From positions 363,321,168 through 363,385,167 of the forward strand of contig CM048744.1 of the NCBI GenBank assembly GCA_026315105.1: a stretch of 64,000 nucleotides of DNA. The letters are read 5' to 3'. The stretch comes from Locusta migratoria. Taxonomy: Eukaryota > Arthropoda > Insecta > Orthoptera > Acrididae. The notes beneath the pieces are model-generated. The model worked only from the letters and a program-made list of their open reading frames with translations, had not been told where the DNA came from and did no database searches. Every line of letters starts with the position of its first letter. The stretch's first letter is position 1. Below are positions 1-11,324 of this stretch, piece by piece. The position numbers and the translations under genes were made by a program.

Positions 1-345
1 ACTCTTATGATGTGGTCCAGAGTTTGTTCAGGTGCTCCACAATCACAACTTGGGCTGTCCGTGAGTCCCCACTTATAAAGCATGGCATTACATCTGATAT
101 GGCCACTTCTGACGCGATTGAGCTTAGTCCAATCTTTTCTTGCGAAGTTGGACCCTTTTAGTTCTTTTGATGGATCACTTATGAGGTGATGATTACAGAC
201 TGAATTCTCCCACTCCTTTTTCCAGTTCTCTTTTAGGTTGAAGGTGACCTTTCCTCTTATACAGAAGTTATTCAATATCGGCTTTCGTGATTTCGAACGG
301 TAATTTGGCAAATTTTTTATTACATCCTGCATAGGGTGTGGCCTG
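1..345 (-). mobile_element. Non-LTR retrotransposon ORF2 C-terminus (partial)
   Basis: Read on the minus strand, this stretch is open and encodes the conserved C-terminal region of a LINE polyprotein. An LNRVRSGH segment is followed by a KWGL segment, a CDCGAP cysteine cluster and then TLDHII. This Cys-Cys-His pattern after the reverse transcriptase domain is known from R1/I/Jockey-group elements. The coding direction runs toward base 1, so the rest of the element lies outside the window. Upstream on the minus strand (about 345-480) readable homology fades. The exact clade is uncertain. Confidence 0.7.
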
Positions 346-1948
346 TAGACAACCTCCAAGATGGAACACCCCGGGCAACGTCCTTCGAAAAAAGGACGGC
401 GAAAAGTCTACACAAATGGCGACCGTACTAGATCAGCGATCTCTCACGGTCTTTACCATGATCAGCAAATGTTGTGGTAAGGGAGATTGAGAGATAGGGA
501 TGAGGAGAATGACAATGGGAGGCTCAGTGAGGAGAAGTTACAATGGCAGAAAAAGGAGAGACACATAATGTAGACAGGAGCAGTAAAAGGGGCATGATGT
601 ACAATTCATTACATTGACAGACCCGATAAAATGACTCAGCTTTTTCTGTGTTAAAGGATTGCGATTTTGTTCGCGTACCAAAATGTTTGGTGAGGAAGGT
701 GAAATATGTAGTGAAGCAGCTGGTTCCTCACTTTTCTGTTACAGTTTTTTAAACAGAAACATATTCGCATTTATGTGCTCTGACAGGAGCATTTTTCAGC
801 TGATGATTAATTTCTGTATGAAGAGTGTGGTGAGCTTCAAGTAATATACAGTTATTTGAAATAGTGATCGATGCTGGTATAAAACAGCTTTTAAAATTTA
901 TAAGCAGAGGTGTGTCACTTGCCACCATTTATCTTTTGCCCAGTTTCACTGTACGGCATTCCATAATATACCAAGTCTTTTCTTCTCTTTAATTTTTTCT
1001 TCTTTCGTTGTTGTTCACAGAGGGGAACGCCGTGCCGCCTCTTACCGGTTGGGTAAGTGGAATTATTTTGTACTGATGTTAGAACTTTCCCATAACAGTG
1101 TGGAGTTTTGTAAAACTACATATCTTACGTGTGACTATGTTTTTCTTTTTATTTATTTATATTTTTAAGGAAAACTGTACAAATACGTCGCCTTCCTGTC
1201 ACAAACGCAGAACCTGTTTTAATTTAAAAGTAGACTACTTCCTTACACACCATATTCCCCAGTTTAGCCCATCAACAAGTTAATTTGTCCTTCCGAGGGT
1301 AAAATTATAGCTCAGAAACGGAAATTTTCTTCACTGAAGTTGGCATTTGCACTGTAAATGAGTGTTATGTAGCATTGCTTTATATCAAACTTATCAATCC
1401 AATAGGAAAACAGAATTAACCTGTTATCATATACGGTTTTTGTTTTACTTAGAAACTTAATTTACTGATTTCGCTCTTTTTTCTGCCATCAGGCTCAAGT
1501 GAAAAGGGGAAATAGCAAAGGTATTCATGAACTCTTTAGAACAGTATTACGAAATTATTTATAGAATACAAATCATAATAATAACACTAGTCATATTTTG
1601 AAGCGTAATGCTTATTATTTTTCATTGATTTATTATACTGTTATGAAAACATGTTCTGTGTTGTACTTGCTATTCCTTGTTTGTAAATGACTTGACCAAC
1701 TTGAGCAGTTTACACTATTTGGGCCTCTTGACTAGTTGTGTTTTGCTTCTGTAATCTAGGTGAAACAGACGACACTGAATGATGAACTGTCTCTGCGCTG
1801 ATTTCGGAGTACCTAACTGCAAAATTATCTTCAACTTCTCAAAAGTCACTGTCCAATTGCTGGAATTCTCCTATAGTCATCCTTCCTTTTTGATTTTATG
1901 CTGCCGTTCATCACTGCCTTGAGTACTGATGCCACTATATTGGGGTGA
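346..1948. other. No recognised feature
   Basis: AT-rich sequence with only short incidental ORFs. I see no transposon protein, tRNA-like head or exon that I can support. Confidence 0.5.
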
Positions 1949-2016
1949 AACACTGTAAGGCGCCTTGCTGCGAAGCGCACGGTTGCTCGCTGTCGGAGGT
2001 TCAAATCCTCCATCGG

Positions 2017-2054
<38 letters not shown>

Positions 2055-2152
2055 TATCATTAGCATAAGTTAAAGTAGTTTGTTAGGCTAGGGGCTGATG
2101 ATCGCAGCAGTTAAGTCCCTTAGATTTACAAGTATTTGAACATTTACATTAT
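1949..2152 (+). mobile_element. tRNA-headed SINE, GT-rich subfamily (copy a)
   Basis: The tRNA-like head ends in a B box (GGTTCAAATCC) and is followed at once by a (GT)n tract at about 2019-2052. The family body follows: a diverged copy of the conserved GGGACTGATGACC block, then a terminal ACAAGTATTTGAAC. The 5' part of the head is missing or degraded. The Penelope-like reverse transcriptase remnant starts right after it. Confidence 0.85.
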
Positions 2153-2159
2153 ATTGCCC

Positions 2160-2751
2160 ATTATCCCCCATAGTCGCCAATTTATTTATGGAAGATTTTG
2201 AGAACACGGCGTTGAAAACGTCGTTTTTAAAACCTACATGTTTCTGGAGGTACGTTGACGATACTTTCACGGCATGACAACATGGTAGAGATGCTCTGAA
2301 CCGTTTTCTGGACCATTTTAATTGCTTCCATTCTAGCATTAAGTTCATTTTGCAGGTGGAGAGAGATGGTAAGCTTCCAGCTTTAGATGTCATGGTGTAC
2401 AGAAAGGGTAACAGAACATTGGGACATAGTGTTTACAGAAAGCCCACGCACACAGACCGCTACTTGCATGCAACAAATTGTCAACCACCTTACTAGCGCA
2501 CTGGTTTCCTGCGTAAGCTGACAAAAAGAGCTTTTGCCATTTCAGACGCCGAAAGTCTGACTACAGAGATGGACCATCTGAGGACGGTATTCAAGAAGAA
2601 TGGTTACATTGACCAACAAATCTGCCGTGCTTTCCTGTTTGGACCGTCGCGGGAACCACAAGAAGAAACTTGCAAGTCGCTGGCTTTCCTACCTTTTGCT
2701 GGAAGCATTTCTTCAAAAATAGGAAGAATTTTGAAAAGATATGACATCCAA
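2160..2751 (+). pseudogene. PLE reverse transcriptase fragment
   Basis: The frame starting near LSPIVANLFMEDF contains the PLE reverse-transcriptase core. RYVDDTF (about 2248-2268) is the catalytic YVDD box. It is followed by the family-typical segments KLPALDVMV, VYRKPTHTDRYLHAT and FKKNGYIDQQICRAF. A TGA replaces an expected Trp shortly after the YVDD box (about 2275), and another stop lies near 2495. The N-terminal fingers region is absent because the copy begins at the SINE boundary. The reading frame is cut by the RTE insertion at 2752. Confidence 0.85.
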
Positions 2752-5700
2752 CCACCCCCATGAACCACAGACATTGTCGAGATGGGGTGGCTTGCGTGCC
2801 TCTACGATACAGATGGCCGTACCGTAGGTGCAACCACAGCGGAGGGGTGTCTGTGGAGAGGCCAGACAAACGTGTTGCTCCTGAAGAGGGGCAGCAGCCT
2901 TTTCAGTAGTTACAGGGGCAACAGTTTGGATGATTGACTGAGCTGGCCTTGTAACATCAGCTAACATGGCTTTGCCATGCAGTAACTGCGAACGGCTGAA
3001 AGCAAGGGGAAACTACAGTCGTTACTTTTCCCGAGGACATGCAGTTCTATGGTATGGCGTCTTCTTGGGTAAAATATTTCGGAGGTAAAATAGTCCCCCA
3101 TTCGGATCTCTGGGCAAGGACTACTCAGGAGGATGCCCTCATCAAGAAAAAACAAGACAGGCATTGGAGCGTAAAATGTTCTAACCCTTAATCGCGTAGG
3201 TAAGTTAGAAAATTTGATAAGAGACATGGATAGGTTAAAGTTAGATATGGTAGGGATTAGTGAAGTTCGGTGGCAGGATGAACAGGATTTCTGGCCAGGT
3301 GAGTACAGGGTTATAAATACAAAATCAGTTGGTGGTAACGCAGGAGTAGGTCTAATAATGAATAAGAAAATAGGAATGCGGGTAAGTTACTATGAACAGC
3401 GTTGTGAACGCATTATCACAGTGAAGATAGACATAGAACCAACGCCGATTACAGTAGTACAAGTGTATGTGCCAACTAGCTCTGCCGATGACGATGATAT
3501 CGAACAAATATATGAGGAGATAAAAGAAATTATTCAGAAAATTAAGGGAGATGAAAACTTGATTGTGATGGGGGTCTGGAACTCGGTCGTAGGAAAGGGA
3601 AGAGAAGATAATGTAGTAGGTGAATATGGACTGGAAAAAAGGAATGAAAGAGGAAATAGCTTGGTAGAATTCTGTGCAGTGCACAATTTAATTATCACCA
3701 ACACTTTGTTTAAGCATCATAAAAGAAGGCTGTATACGTGGAAGAGACCTGGAGACACTTGACGGTACCAGATTGAATTTGTAATGGTAAGGAATAGATT
3801 TAGGAATCAGATTTTAAATTGTAAGGCATATCCAGGGGCAGATATCGACTCTGACCATAACTTAATGGTTATGAACTGCAGATTAAAACTCAAGAGCCTG
3901 CAGAAAGGTGGAAAAGTTAGGAAATGGAACCTGGACAATTTTAAGGAACCAGAGGTGGTGGACGGTTTCAGAGGGAGCATTAGGCAAGGATTGGCTGAAA
4001 CGGGGGAAAGTAATACAGTAAAAGAAGAATGGGTAGCTCTAAGAAATAGGGTAGTGAAGGCTGCAGAGGATCATATAGTCAGAAGGACAAGGCCTAATAG
4101 AAATCCCTGGATAACACAGGATATACTGAACTTGATGAGAGGAGAAAATATAAGAATTCAGCAAATGAAGAAGGCAAAAGGGAGTACAGACGTCTCAAAA
4201 ATGAGGTTGACTGGAAGTGCAGACTGGCTAAGCAGGAGTGGCTTAAGGAGAAATGCAAGACCGTAGAAGAATGTATAAATAGGGAAAAGATAGATACCGC
4301 CTACAGGAAAATAAAAGAGACATTTGGAGACAAGAAAAGTAGCGGTATGAATATCAAGAACTCAGACGGAAAACATGTACTAAGCAAAAATGGGAAAGCT
4401 GAACTGTGGAAAGAATATACAGAGGGCCTATACAAAGGAAATAAACTTGAAAGCAGTATTCTAGAAATGGAAGATGATGTAGAGGAGGATGAGAGAGGAG
4501 ATACTATACTGCGAGAATAATTTGACAGAGCACTAAAATATTTGAGTAGAAACAAGGCTCTTGGAATAGATGACATCCCGTGTGAACTGCTGATATCGTT
4601 AGGAGAGCCAGTCATGAAGAAATTGTTCCACCTAGTACGCAAGATATATGAGACAGGGGAAATACCCTCCGACTTCAAGAAGAATATAGTAATTCCAATT
4701 CCAAAGAAACCAAGTGCAGACAAATGTGAAAATAAAAGAACTACCAGTTTAATAAGTCATGGTTGCAAAATACTGACACGAATAATTTACAGATAAATGG
4801 AAAAACTGGTAGAATCCGACCTTGGCGAAGATCAGTTTGTATTTAGGAGAATGTTGGAACACGGAAGGCAATACTCACATTACGACTTATCTTAGAAGAT
4901 AGGCTAACGTACGTTTTTAGCGTTTGTAAATTTGGAGAAAGCTTTTGACAATGTCGACTGGAATAGACTCTTCCAAATTCTGAAGGTATCAGGGGTGAAA
5001 TATAGGGAGCGAAGAGTTATACTCAACTTATACAAAAACCAAACAGCGGTTATTAGAGTCGAGGGCCATGAAAGGGACGCAGAGGTTGGGAAGGGAGTAA
5101 GACAGGGTTGTAGCCTTTCGCCATTGTTCTTCAATATGTACATTGAGCAAGCAGTGAAGGAAAGCAAGGAGAAATTTGGAGAGGAAATTAAAGTTCAGGG
5201 AGAAGAAATAAAAACTTTGCGGTTTTCCGATGACATAGTAATCCAGTCAGAGACCGCAAAGGATCTGGAAGAGCAATTGAACGGATGCTGAACATCAACA
5301 AGAGTAAAACAAGGATAATGGAATGTAGCGTCAGAAAATCAGTCGATGCTGAAGGAATTAGATTAGGTAATGAGGCAATAAACGTAGTAGACAAGTTTTG
5401 TTATTTGGGTAGCAAGATAACTTCTGATGGCCGAAGTAAAGAAGAAATAAAATACAGAATGGCTATGGGAAGAAAAGCGTTTCTGAAGAAGCGAAACTTG
5501 TTGACATCCATTATTAGTTTAAATGTTTGGTAGTCCTTTCTGAAGGCATTTGTCTGGAGTGTAGCATCATATGGAAGTGAAGCGTGGACAATAAGGAGTT
5601 CAGACAAAAAGATGATAGAAGCTTTTGAAAACTGGTGCTACAGACGAATGATGAAAATTAGATGGGTAGATCACTTAACTAATGAGGTGCTCAACAGAAT

Positions 5701-5969
5701 TGGGGATAAAAGGAATTTCTGGCGTATTCTGACTAAGAGAAGGTATACGTTGGTGGGACATATCCTGAGACATCAAGGAATCGTCAACTTAGCATTAGAA
5801 GGAAGTGTGCGGGGTAAAAATCGTAGAGGGAGACCGAGGGACGAATGCAGTAAGCAGATTCCAAGGGATGTAGGTTGCCGAACTTATTCTCAGATGAAGA
5901 AGCTTGCACAGGACAGGTTAGCGTGGAGAGCTGCATCAAACCAGTCTGCGGACTGAAGACCACAACAGT
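2752..5969 (+). mobile_element. RTE-clade LINE, nearly full length (copy A)
   Basis: This is an endonuclease plus reverse transcriptase LINE of about 3.2 kb, inserted in the PLE and flanked by the imperfect 11-base duplication ATG(A/C)CATCCAA. It has a GC-rich 5' leader (2752-3175), a single large decayed ORF and a 3' end reading ACTGAAGACCACAACA, where sister copies here carry a CAA-repeat tail. It is the most complete of six copies of this family in the window and can anchor alignment of the others. Confidence 0.9.
3178..5956 (+). pseudogene. RTE endonuclease/reverse transcriptase (broken)
   Basis: The apurinic-like endonuclease covers about 3190-3920: MDRLKLDMVGISEVRWQ is the family N-terminal motif and DSDHN the catalytic SDH box. 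The expected GDWN is read as GVWN, losing a catalytic Asp. The reverse transcriptase covers about 4540-5290: FVNLEKAFDNVDW is motif A, GVRQGCSLSP motif B, and the FADD-type box reads FSDD. The C-terminal domain (about 5300-5956) contains WCYRRMMKIRWVDH and GRPRDE, with the stop after SNQSAD. Stops and frameshifts near 3762, 4266, 4520, 4796 and 5530 break the frame. In intact relatives the protein performs target-primed reverse transcription. Confidence 0.85.
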
Positions 5970-5980
5970 ATGCCATCCAA

Positions 5981-6356
5981 TGTATTTTTCGTCCACCTGC
6001 CAAGGTTAGAGCGCTCCTGGGCTCAGTAAATATGACTTAAGATTGAGGAAACCCGGCGTATACAAAATTCCTTGTCACTGTGGAAAATTTACATCGGTCA
6101 GACAATCCGTATAATTCAAGATCGATGTACTGATCACCATCGACACATAAGATTACTTCAACCAGAGAAATCTGCAGTGGCTGAGCACTGTCTTAGTGAG
6201 GGACATAAAATGAAGTATGTTGAGACACAAATGTTTGCCTCTGCGTCTCGCTATTGGGACTGCATTTTAAAAGAATCGATCGCAATTCGTCTTTCTGACA
6301 ATATTATACACAGAGACAAGGGTTTTCCTTTGGGTGAAATGTGGAACCCTGCATTG

Positions 6357-6360
<4 letters not shown>
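5981..6360 (+). pseudogene. PLE GIY-YIG endonuclease domain
   Basis: The frame IFRPPAKVRALLGSV passes through a one-base shift and a stop into LRKPGVYKIPCHCG, then FYIGQTIRIIQDR and SAVAEHC. GVYKIPC plus YIGQT are the two halves of the GIY-YIG signature, and the CHC knuckle inside it is typical of PLE endonucleases. KESIAIR at the end carries the conserved Glu region. The domain ends in a TA microsatellite. It is the downstream half of the PLE that starts at 2160. Confidence 0.85.

Positions 6361-6419
<59 letters not shown>
6358..6419. repeat. (TA)n microsatellite
   Basis: About 60 bases of uninterrupted TA dinucleotides directly after the PLE endonuclease reading frame. The long Tyr-Ile ORFs across it are artefacts of the repeat. 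Confidence 0.95.
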
Positions 6420-6420
<1 letters not shown>

Positions 6421-6600
6421 CGGTCTCTGCTGAATAGCGATCTATCATTTACGCCGCCTTCTATGACTGGCGGCGCTGAAACGGAGAGGGCAGAACTGTC
6501 CATTCTTGCGCACGCGCCTTCGGCCTTCCGCGGCGTACTAGGGGGCCTCCACTCGCGGCTGGTACTCAGTCTCGGCGAGTTGGTGTACCAACACTGTCAC

Positions 6601-6640
6601 CTGAGGATGGTGGCCAGGTGGACCACCGAAATATTGTGCC
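6601..6640 (+). ncRNA. Hammerhead-ribozyme-like motif in PLE 3' region
   Basis: CTGAGGA (6601-6607) matches the hammerhead CUGANGA box. GGTGG (6609-6613) pairs with CCACC (6623-6627), and GAAA follows at 6628-6631. One T (6608) is unpaired between the box and the helix, which departs from the canonical core. PLEs are known to carry hammerhead motifs in their terminal repeats, and this one lies about 240 bases downstream of the GIY-YIG domain on the same strand. Stems I and III are not obvious, so activity is doubtful. Confidence 0.4.
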
Positions 6641-6835
6641 AAGATGACGTATTTATCCGGCAAGAAAACCGAGAAGAATATTATCAATCATTACGCCGGG
6701 AAAGCCTACGTAGTCAACATCTCACCCAAATTACCCAATAAAACGAAGTCGATACTCCACCTTCTCTACGACTATCCTTATACGCTCGTTGCATTTCTTA
6801 TCACTCTGCAACGTTAGGCATAGATGCACACCTCA

Positions 6836-7345
6836 AAGAAAGAGTTGCATCACCATGATTCTAGAGGTTCATAACCCTTTACATAAAAATAGAACAATGA
6901 TATACAAAAGAATGTTACATTTCTGTTTATTACTCATATAAACTAAAATAGGCATTCTGACATTGTGCATTTGTGTTCAAGTTCGCAGCATACACCAGTA
7001 CTCCTAATACTCGATAACACATCCTCTTGCTCTTATTCATGCCTGTATTCGTCGTGGCGTGCTGTTCACTAGATAATCAAGGGGCTGTTGCTCCAGATTG
7101 TTCCATTCCTCAACGGTGATCTGACGTCGATCTCTCAGATTGTTTGGTGGGTCGTCTCGCCTAAAAACAGCCATTTTCAATGTACCGCAAGCAAGTTCCA
7201 TAGGATTCATGTCTGGAGAACAGGCTGGTTATTTCAATCTTGTGACATCAAGGCGGAAGGCATTCACAAGATGTGCATGATAAGCGCGAGAATTGTTATC
7301 CACTGACCAGAATCCCTCACCGAAATGCTGCCGATATTGGCGTTT
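6836..7345 (-). mobile_element. Tc1-like element, family A, 3' half (copy 1)
   Basis: The minus strand encodes the C-terminal part of a Tc1-type transposase with ACSPDMNPMELA, where the last catalytic residue of the DDE triad is expected, then FRRDDPPNN, EEWNNL and NSTPRRIQA. The left end (AGAGTTGCATCACC) is a decayed terminal inverted repeat matching the complete copy at 59983-61725. The N-terminal and central parts are missing. Confidence 0.75.
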
Positions 7346-7349
7346 TCTA

Positions 7350-7754
7350 AGTTTGTTAGAGGCAAAACTGCAGTGGGCCTAAACATCTACGAAATAGGGG
7401 AAGGATAACTGTAGCGATATCTAGGAAATTAGGGACAGCAATATAGATTTCATAAGAGTGAAATAAATGGGGAGTGCAGGGTGACGGATAGTTGGCGTTA
7501 GATTACGGTGCACTGGAAGTCTGAATGATGTGACATAATAAAGAAGATCGTAGACTTTATATAGGGATCTTGTATTAGAATTCCTAGCAAGTTGTCTGCA
7601 TGGGAATTTTAGTTCTTAGTAAACTGTTCTGTCTTTGTCTTTCATGTTACGATTATAGTTGCTGCATTTGAGTTAAAGATTAGTGTTGTAGTGTGTGGTA
7701 GTTACTTCGTTGGAGAGTTAATAGCAATACTTTACCGATCTCGACTAGCTCTTT
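7350..7754. other. No recognised feature
   Basis: AT-rich spacer with no ORF or repeat I can identify, apart from the target duplication arm of the following SINE at 7742-7754. Confidence 0.5.
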
Positions 7755-7955
7755 CAAAAAATGTTCAAATGTTTGTAGAGCTTAAGGGACATAACTACGG
7801 GGTCTTCAGTACCTAAAACTACAAACTACTTATGAACTAGCTTATACTAAAGACGGTACAAACGTCCATGCCCGAGGGGGGATTGGAACCCCCGACCTCA
7901 GCGGCCGTGCAGAACGCGACTGGCGCGCCGCAGACCGCTAGGCCACTGCGGCCGG
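7755..7955 (-). mobile_element. tRNA-headed SINE (copy b)
   Basis: A full-length minus-strand copy with a 3' tail starting ATGTTCAAATG, the conserved body block, and a tRNA-like head with GGATTGGAACCCC as complement of the B box and GGCCACTGCGGCC at its 5' end. It is flanked by the imperfect duplication CGACTAGCTCTTT (7742-7754) / CGACTTGCTTTTT (7956-7968). Confidence 0.9.
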
Positions 7956-7969
7956 CGACTTGCTTTTTG

Positions 7970-8942
7970 CTCACTGACAGGTTGAAATAGCATTCTGTCG
8001 TAAGAATAAAAATGTCATGCGGATAAGTTCATGATCTTGGTTTAGATTTCTATGTACGAGTATTTTCAAACTCAGGAGAAGAGATAGTAATGGTTAAATT
8101 GGCTCGAGTAAAGTGTAAAAGGCATTCATTCTTATGTAGCGATTGTTATGTCTGGAAAATTGCTTCCTTTGCAGAATAAGAGGTTATAGTTGAAATCAGC
8201 AGTTGGAGAAGACTTGCTCACCGTAATTTATGTTTGATTTTATGTTCATATAAGTGTGGTTTCATCGCGACGCGAAGTGATGTTTTTGGAGATGGACAGA
8301 GTGATATATATGTGTGTATAAGTTATAGCAATAATCGTATTGTCGATGCATAAACGAATTACATCTTGTTAGGAGATGCTGTGTGTGATACTGTTCAATA
8401 CGTGTAGCAATATGGTTGATGTTGCGCCTCGCGTACGTGATATCTGTATTGGATAGGGGGAGGTTCTGCAGTTGTGGCTCGGTTGAATTCAAATTTTCAA
8501 CAGAAAATATTAGGGTAATTATGGCTAGCTCGTTGTGTCTTTCCAAATAGCACTTCTGCTACAAAAGACAGATACGATTGTAATCGGAAAGGCAGTGAAG
8601 AAATGTGGTGAAGTAGTCGTAGCAGAAAAATATCTGTGACAATTGTTTCATAAAATATTCACAAAATAATAAGTGTGAAGCATTTAGATAGCAAAAAATA
8701 AGAACATGGAATAGGGTGAGGTCTAGAGAGATTTTTCAAGTAAAAACTTATAAAGGGACACGCTGTGTGTAGCATGTTTGCAGTTCTGGGTGCGCTATTG
8801 CCTCAGAGAAGAATGTAATCCGATAGGCTGACGAAATGTGCTTAAACATTTTCGTTCGTGACATTCAAAAAACGAGTACTTGATAACTGAAAATTCGAAA
8901 GGGTGAAGGTTTTGGATTTCAACCGTACGTATTCCCAAACTA
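7970..8942. other. No recognised feature
   Basis: About 970 bases of AT-rich sequence without a transposon domain or exon I can support. Confidence 0.5.
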
Positions 8943-8963
8943 GGGGGGGGGGGGGGGGGGGGG
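8943..8963. repeat. Poly(G) tract of 21 bases
   Basis: An uninterrupted G homopolymer on the plus strand, immediately before a Tc1 fragment. It is unusual in an AT-rich background, where the other homopolymers are A/T. Confidence 0.95.
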
Positions 8964-8965
8964 TA

Positions 8966-9190
8966 AACTCATGTCGGAGATTCGATGTTTTATCGGATTT
9001 TCAATATTCCTAGTGCATTCGCGAAACGGTCGCACGGGAAGATCACCACCTCATCGCTACCTCGGAGATGTGTACAATCTTTCGTGCTCTGACTATAACA
9101 CCACGATATAACTCACATCATAATAACCTGTAATTGTCGTAGGAGTAACCGAACTAACGCCTGCATTAGAAACCTTTTGTCTTATAAAGG
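8966..9190 (-). mobile_element. Tc1-like family B, transposase 5' fragment
   Basis: The sequence parallels 35110-35340 in the second family B copy: GGAGATT(C/T)GAT, the TCTTTCGTGCTCTGACTAT block, CTGTAATTGTCG and the end TTGTCTTATAAAGGCG. It corresponds to the minus-strand helix-turn-helix start and upstream terminus. A SINE sits at its right end. Confidence 0.7.
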
Positions 9191-9392
9191 CGACTCGGCG
9201 AAGTGGCCGAGCGCATTGAGGCGCAATGCGCGAGGTCGTTCCCCGTCGGGGGTTCGAATCCTCCCTCAGGCATGGATGTTTGTGTTGTCTTTAGTGTAAG
9301 TTAGATCATAAGTAGTTTGTAAGTTTAGGGACTGATGACTGCGCAGTTAAGTCTGATAAGCTTTACAAACATAACAAACATTTGAAAGGACA
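9191..9392 (+). mobile_element. tRNA-headed SINE (copy c)
   Basis: Nearly full length: head with AAGTGGCCGAGCGCATTGAG and B box GGGGGTTCGAATCC, body TTAGGGACTGATGACTGC, end ACAAACATTTGAA. It belongs to the subfamily with GCATTGAGGCGC in the head. Confidence 0.9.
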
Positions 9393-9520
9393 CATAGATA
9401 ATGTAATGGGGAAGGCGAATGAAAGACTACGTTTTATTGCAGAACACTTAGAAAATGCAGCAGATGTTCTAAAGAGACTGCCTACACTACACTTGTCCGT
9501 CTCTTTTTGAGTATTGTTTC
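9393..9520 (+). mobile_element. CR1-like LINE fragment
   Basis: Nucleotide similarity to 23445-23575: the block encoding HVDNVVGKANQRLRFIGRTL and the following TLVRPFLEY region, with frame breaks. It is a short 5'- and 3'-truncated piece of the CR1-like family whose better copies are at 22870-23985 and 55620-56945. Confidence 0.7.
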
Positions 9521-10500
9521 GTGTAAAACAAAGCATTCAGGCGTCTACGTTATCAAGTAAGAATTTACGAATATATCAACTAATACATAAAAGGGCAATT
9601 AAAGTTAAACGTTTTGCACAGGTTTCGGCGCCCATGTTTAGTTTCAAGTAGTTTCACGAAGTTTCGCTCACCAGCGAAGTACAAACACTATCCGGAATAC
9701 CATTTGCAGAAATGGCAGCCTACCACAGCATAACTGTTGTTAATATGTATGTCAGCTATTTTAGTGTACTATTTCTCTGATGGAAAATAGTAACTGTAAA
9801 TTTGCGGTGCATACTCTGATGTTAACTTCGAGTGAAGGTAGTTGATGGATAGCCCTGAAAATATTTAAATACTATCCGTGCTGTCCCGGATGTTCCGAAA
9901 CATTCGCGCAGAAGGCAATGAAAGTGGAACCCCGATGTAGTCCAAACTTAATGAATATTTCATCAGTTTGAAACAAGGTCATACCACCTATAAAGACTGT
10001 ATTAATATGGAAATCACTATGAACGTCGTGTCCGTTACAATGCACTGCCTTGCAGCCAGTTAAAAAGATGGTTTTACTTATGTGTTGACTGCTGTAGTTT
10101 GTCAATATTGAACAGTTTCAACAAGCAAATCATATGCCATCTTCTTGGTTCAAAACTTTCTTCTTCGAAGATTCGAAGTGATGTCGCTGTACGCCTATGA
10201 ATGAGCATAGATTCATTTGGAATATTATTACGTTTTAGTTTATTTATGTTTTTACATGAGAAGGACTTTGAGGATCAACGAATATCATTCATGATAAATG
10301 TTACTTTTGCTACCACTGCTACGACAAGGACGTTCTTGGTAATCCATATTTGAGTGAATTGTGCGCCAGTCATAAATTCGGAATATATTGTTAATGTGTA
10401 TTGGTCATATAATATTGTAAGTAATTCCTAAACAAATATGTAACAGCGGCTTTGACTTGAGATTTGAACTTCCGAATACAGCTGTGAACATTAAAATAAG
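9521..10500. other. No recognised feature
   Basis: Almost 1 kb without recognisable elements. The minus-strand ORF of 77 codons (9872-10105) has no family I recognise and no splice or start context that favours coding. Confidence 0.45.
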
Positions 10501-10504
10501 CGAT

Positions 10505-11320
10505 GTACACTGTTGACCGTTCAAAATGCAACTTTCGCAATCATCGATCAGACGTTATCAATAGACGAAAGATTGGGAGAACAGGGAAGCCACGGTATTA
10601 CTGGAATTGCAGACTGTACTCTTACAATGTGAACGTCGCGAAGGCATGGAAAGGCAATAGGCTCCAATACTTCAGATATGTAACTTTGGCTAGTCAAAAT
10701 ACCGGCATTGCGTGCTAAGGGGGTGAATGGGTGGAATCCAATATCACCCCAAACCATAATACCGTGTGCGGAACTAGTAAGGCTATGCATAAGCAAAATT
10801 TCAAGAGTCTCCAACTACTTTGTTTCCAGATTCTAATCCATCCATCGTAGGAGTCTGGCGGAATCTAGATTCATTGTTGAAAATAATGTGCTTTATTCGG
10901 CTGCCCATGTGCGTTGTTGGTCTCACCAATGCCGGCGCAAACGCCCATAGCGCTGTCTCAGCGATAAACTTTGCTGCAGACTGGAATGGAACGCTGCTTG
11001 TTACGCAACGGATCCAATTTGTTGTGATATGGTTGGTGCTATGGCAGAGCGATCCATCACTGACACGGGTGAATATTCCTGCCATCAAGGGTACTGGTGC
11101 ATTGAGGGGAGTGATATCGGTCCCGTCGATCTGCAGTTTCTTTCTGCGTCCACTGATTACAAATGTGCGTCACAGTTGCTTGGCTACGTCCGACAAAATC
11201 ACTTATTTCTCCGAAAGCTAATCCGCAATCAGCAACAACTCTTCCTCGGTCGTGCTCGAAAGACTTTCGCTCTCTTGTACGAGGCGTACTAAAGTTGCTT
11301 ACGCAAAACAACCGCACGAA
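10505..11320 (-). mobile_element. Tc1-like element, family C (decayed transposase)
   Basis: The minus strand reads in order through a transposase: RGRVVADCGLAF and VGRSQATVTHICNQW (helix-turn-helix), DRSVT-like and NHITTNWIRCVTS segments, FNNESRF where family members have FTDESRF (the first catalytic Asp is Asn), GIMVWGDIGFHPFTPL, LTSQSYISEVLEPI, and finally a degraded SPNLSSID in place of SPDLSPIEH. Several frameshifts separate these pieces. No terminal inverted repeats are obvious. Confidence 0.8.
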
Positions 11321-11324
11321 AGGA

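Larger units (their letters stand above)
2160..6705 (+). mobile_element. Penelope-like element, split by an RTE LINE
   Basis: A Penelope-like element (PLE) can be followed as reverse transcriptase (2160-2751), a gap filled by an RTE LINE, then a linker and GIY-YIG endonuclease (5970-6360). A 3' region follows with a TA microsatellite and a hammerhead-like motif. Protein homology stops at RYDIQ on the left of the insert and resumes with CIFRPP on the right, in the order expected for one PLE. The 11-base motif ATGACATCCAA (2741-2751) recurs as ATGCCATCCAA (5970-5980) and is the target-site duplication of the LINE. The PLE is 5'-truncated and carries stops, so it is dead. Confidence 0.85.

Noticed and set aside
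6251..6503. Tyr-Ile repeat ORFs on both strands
   Set aside because: They are translations of the (TA)n microsatellite.
9191..9280. tRNA gene calls on SINE heads (also 21241, 49589, 60254 and others)
   Set aside because: The A and B boxes are good and the shape is that of a class II tRNA, but each head is followed by the same SINE body and tail and flanked by target duplications. They are promoters of retroposons, not functional tRNAs.
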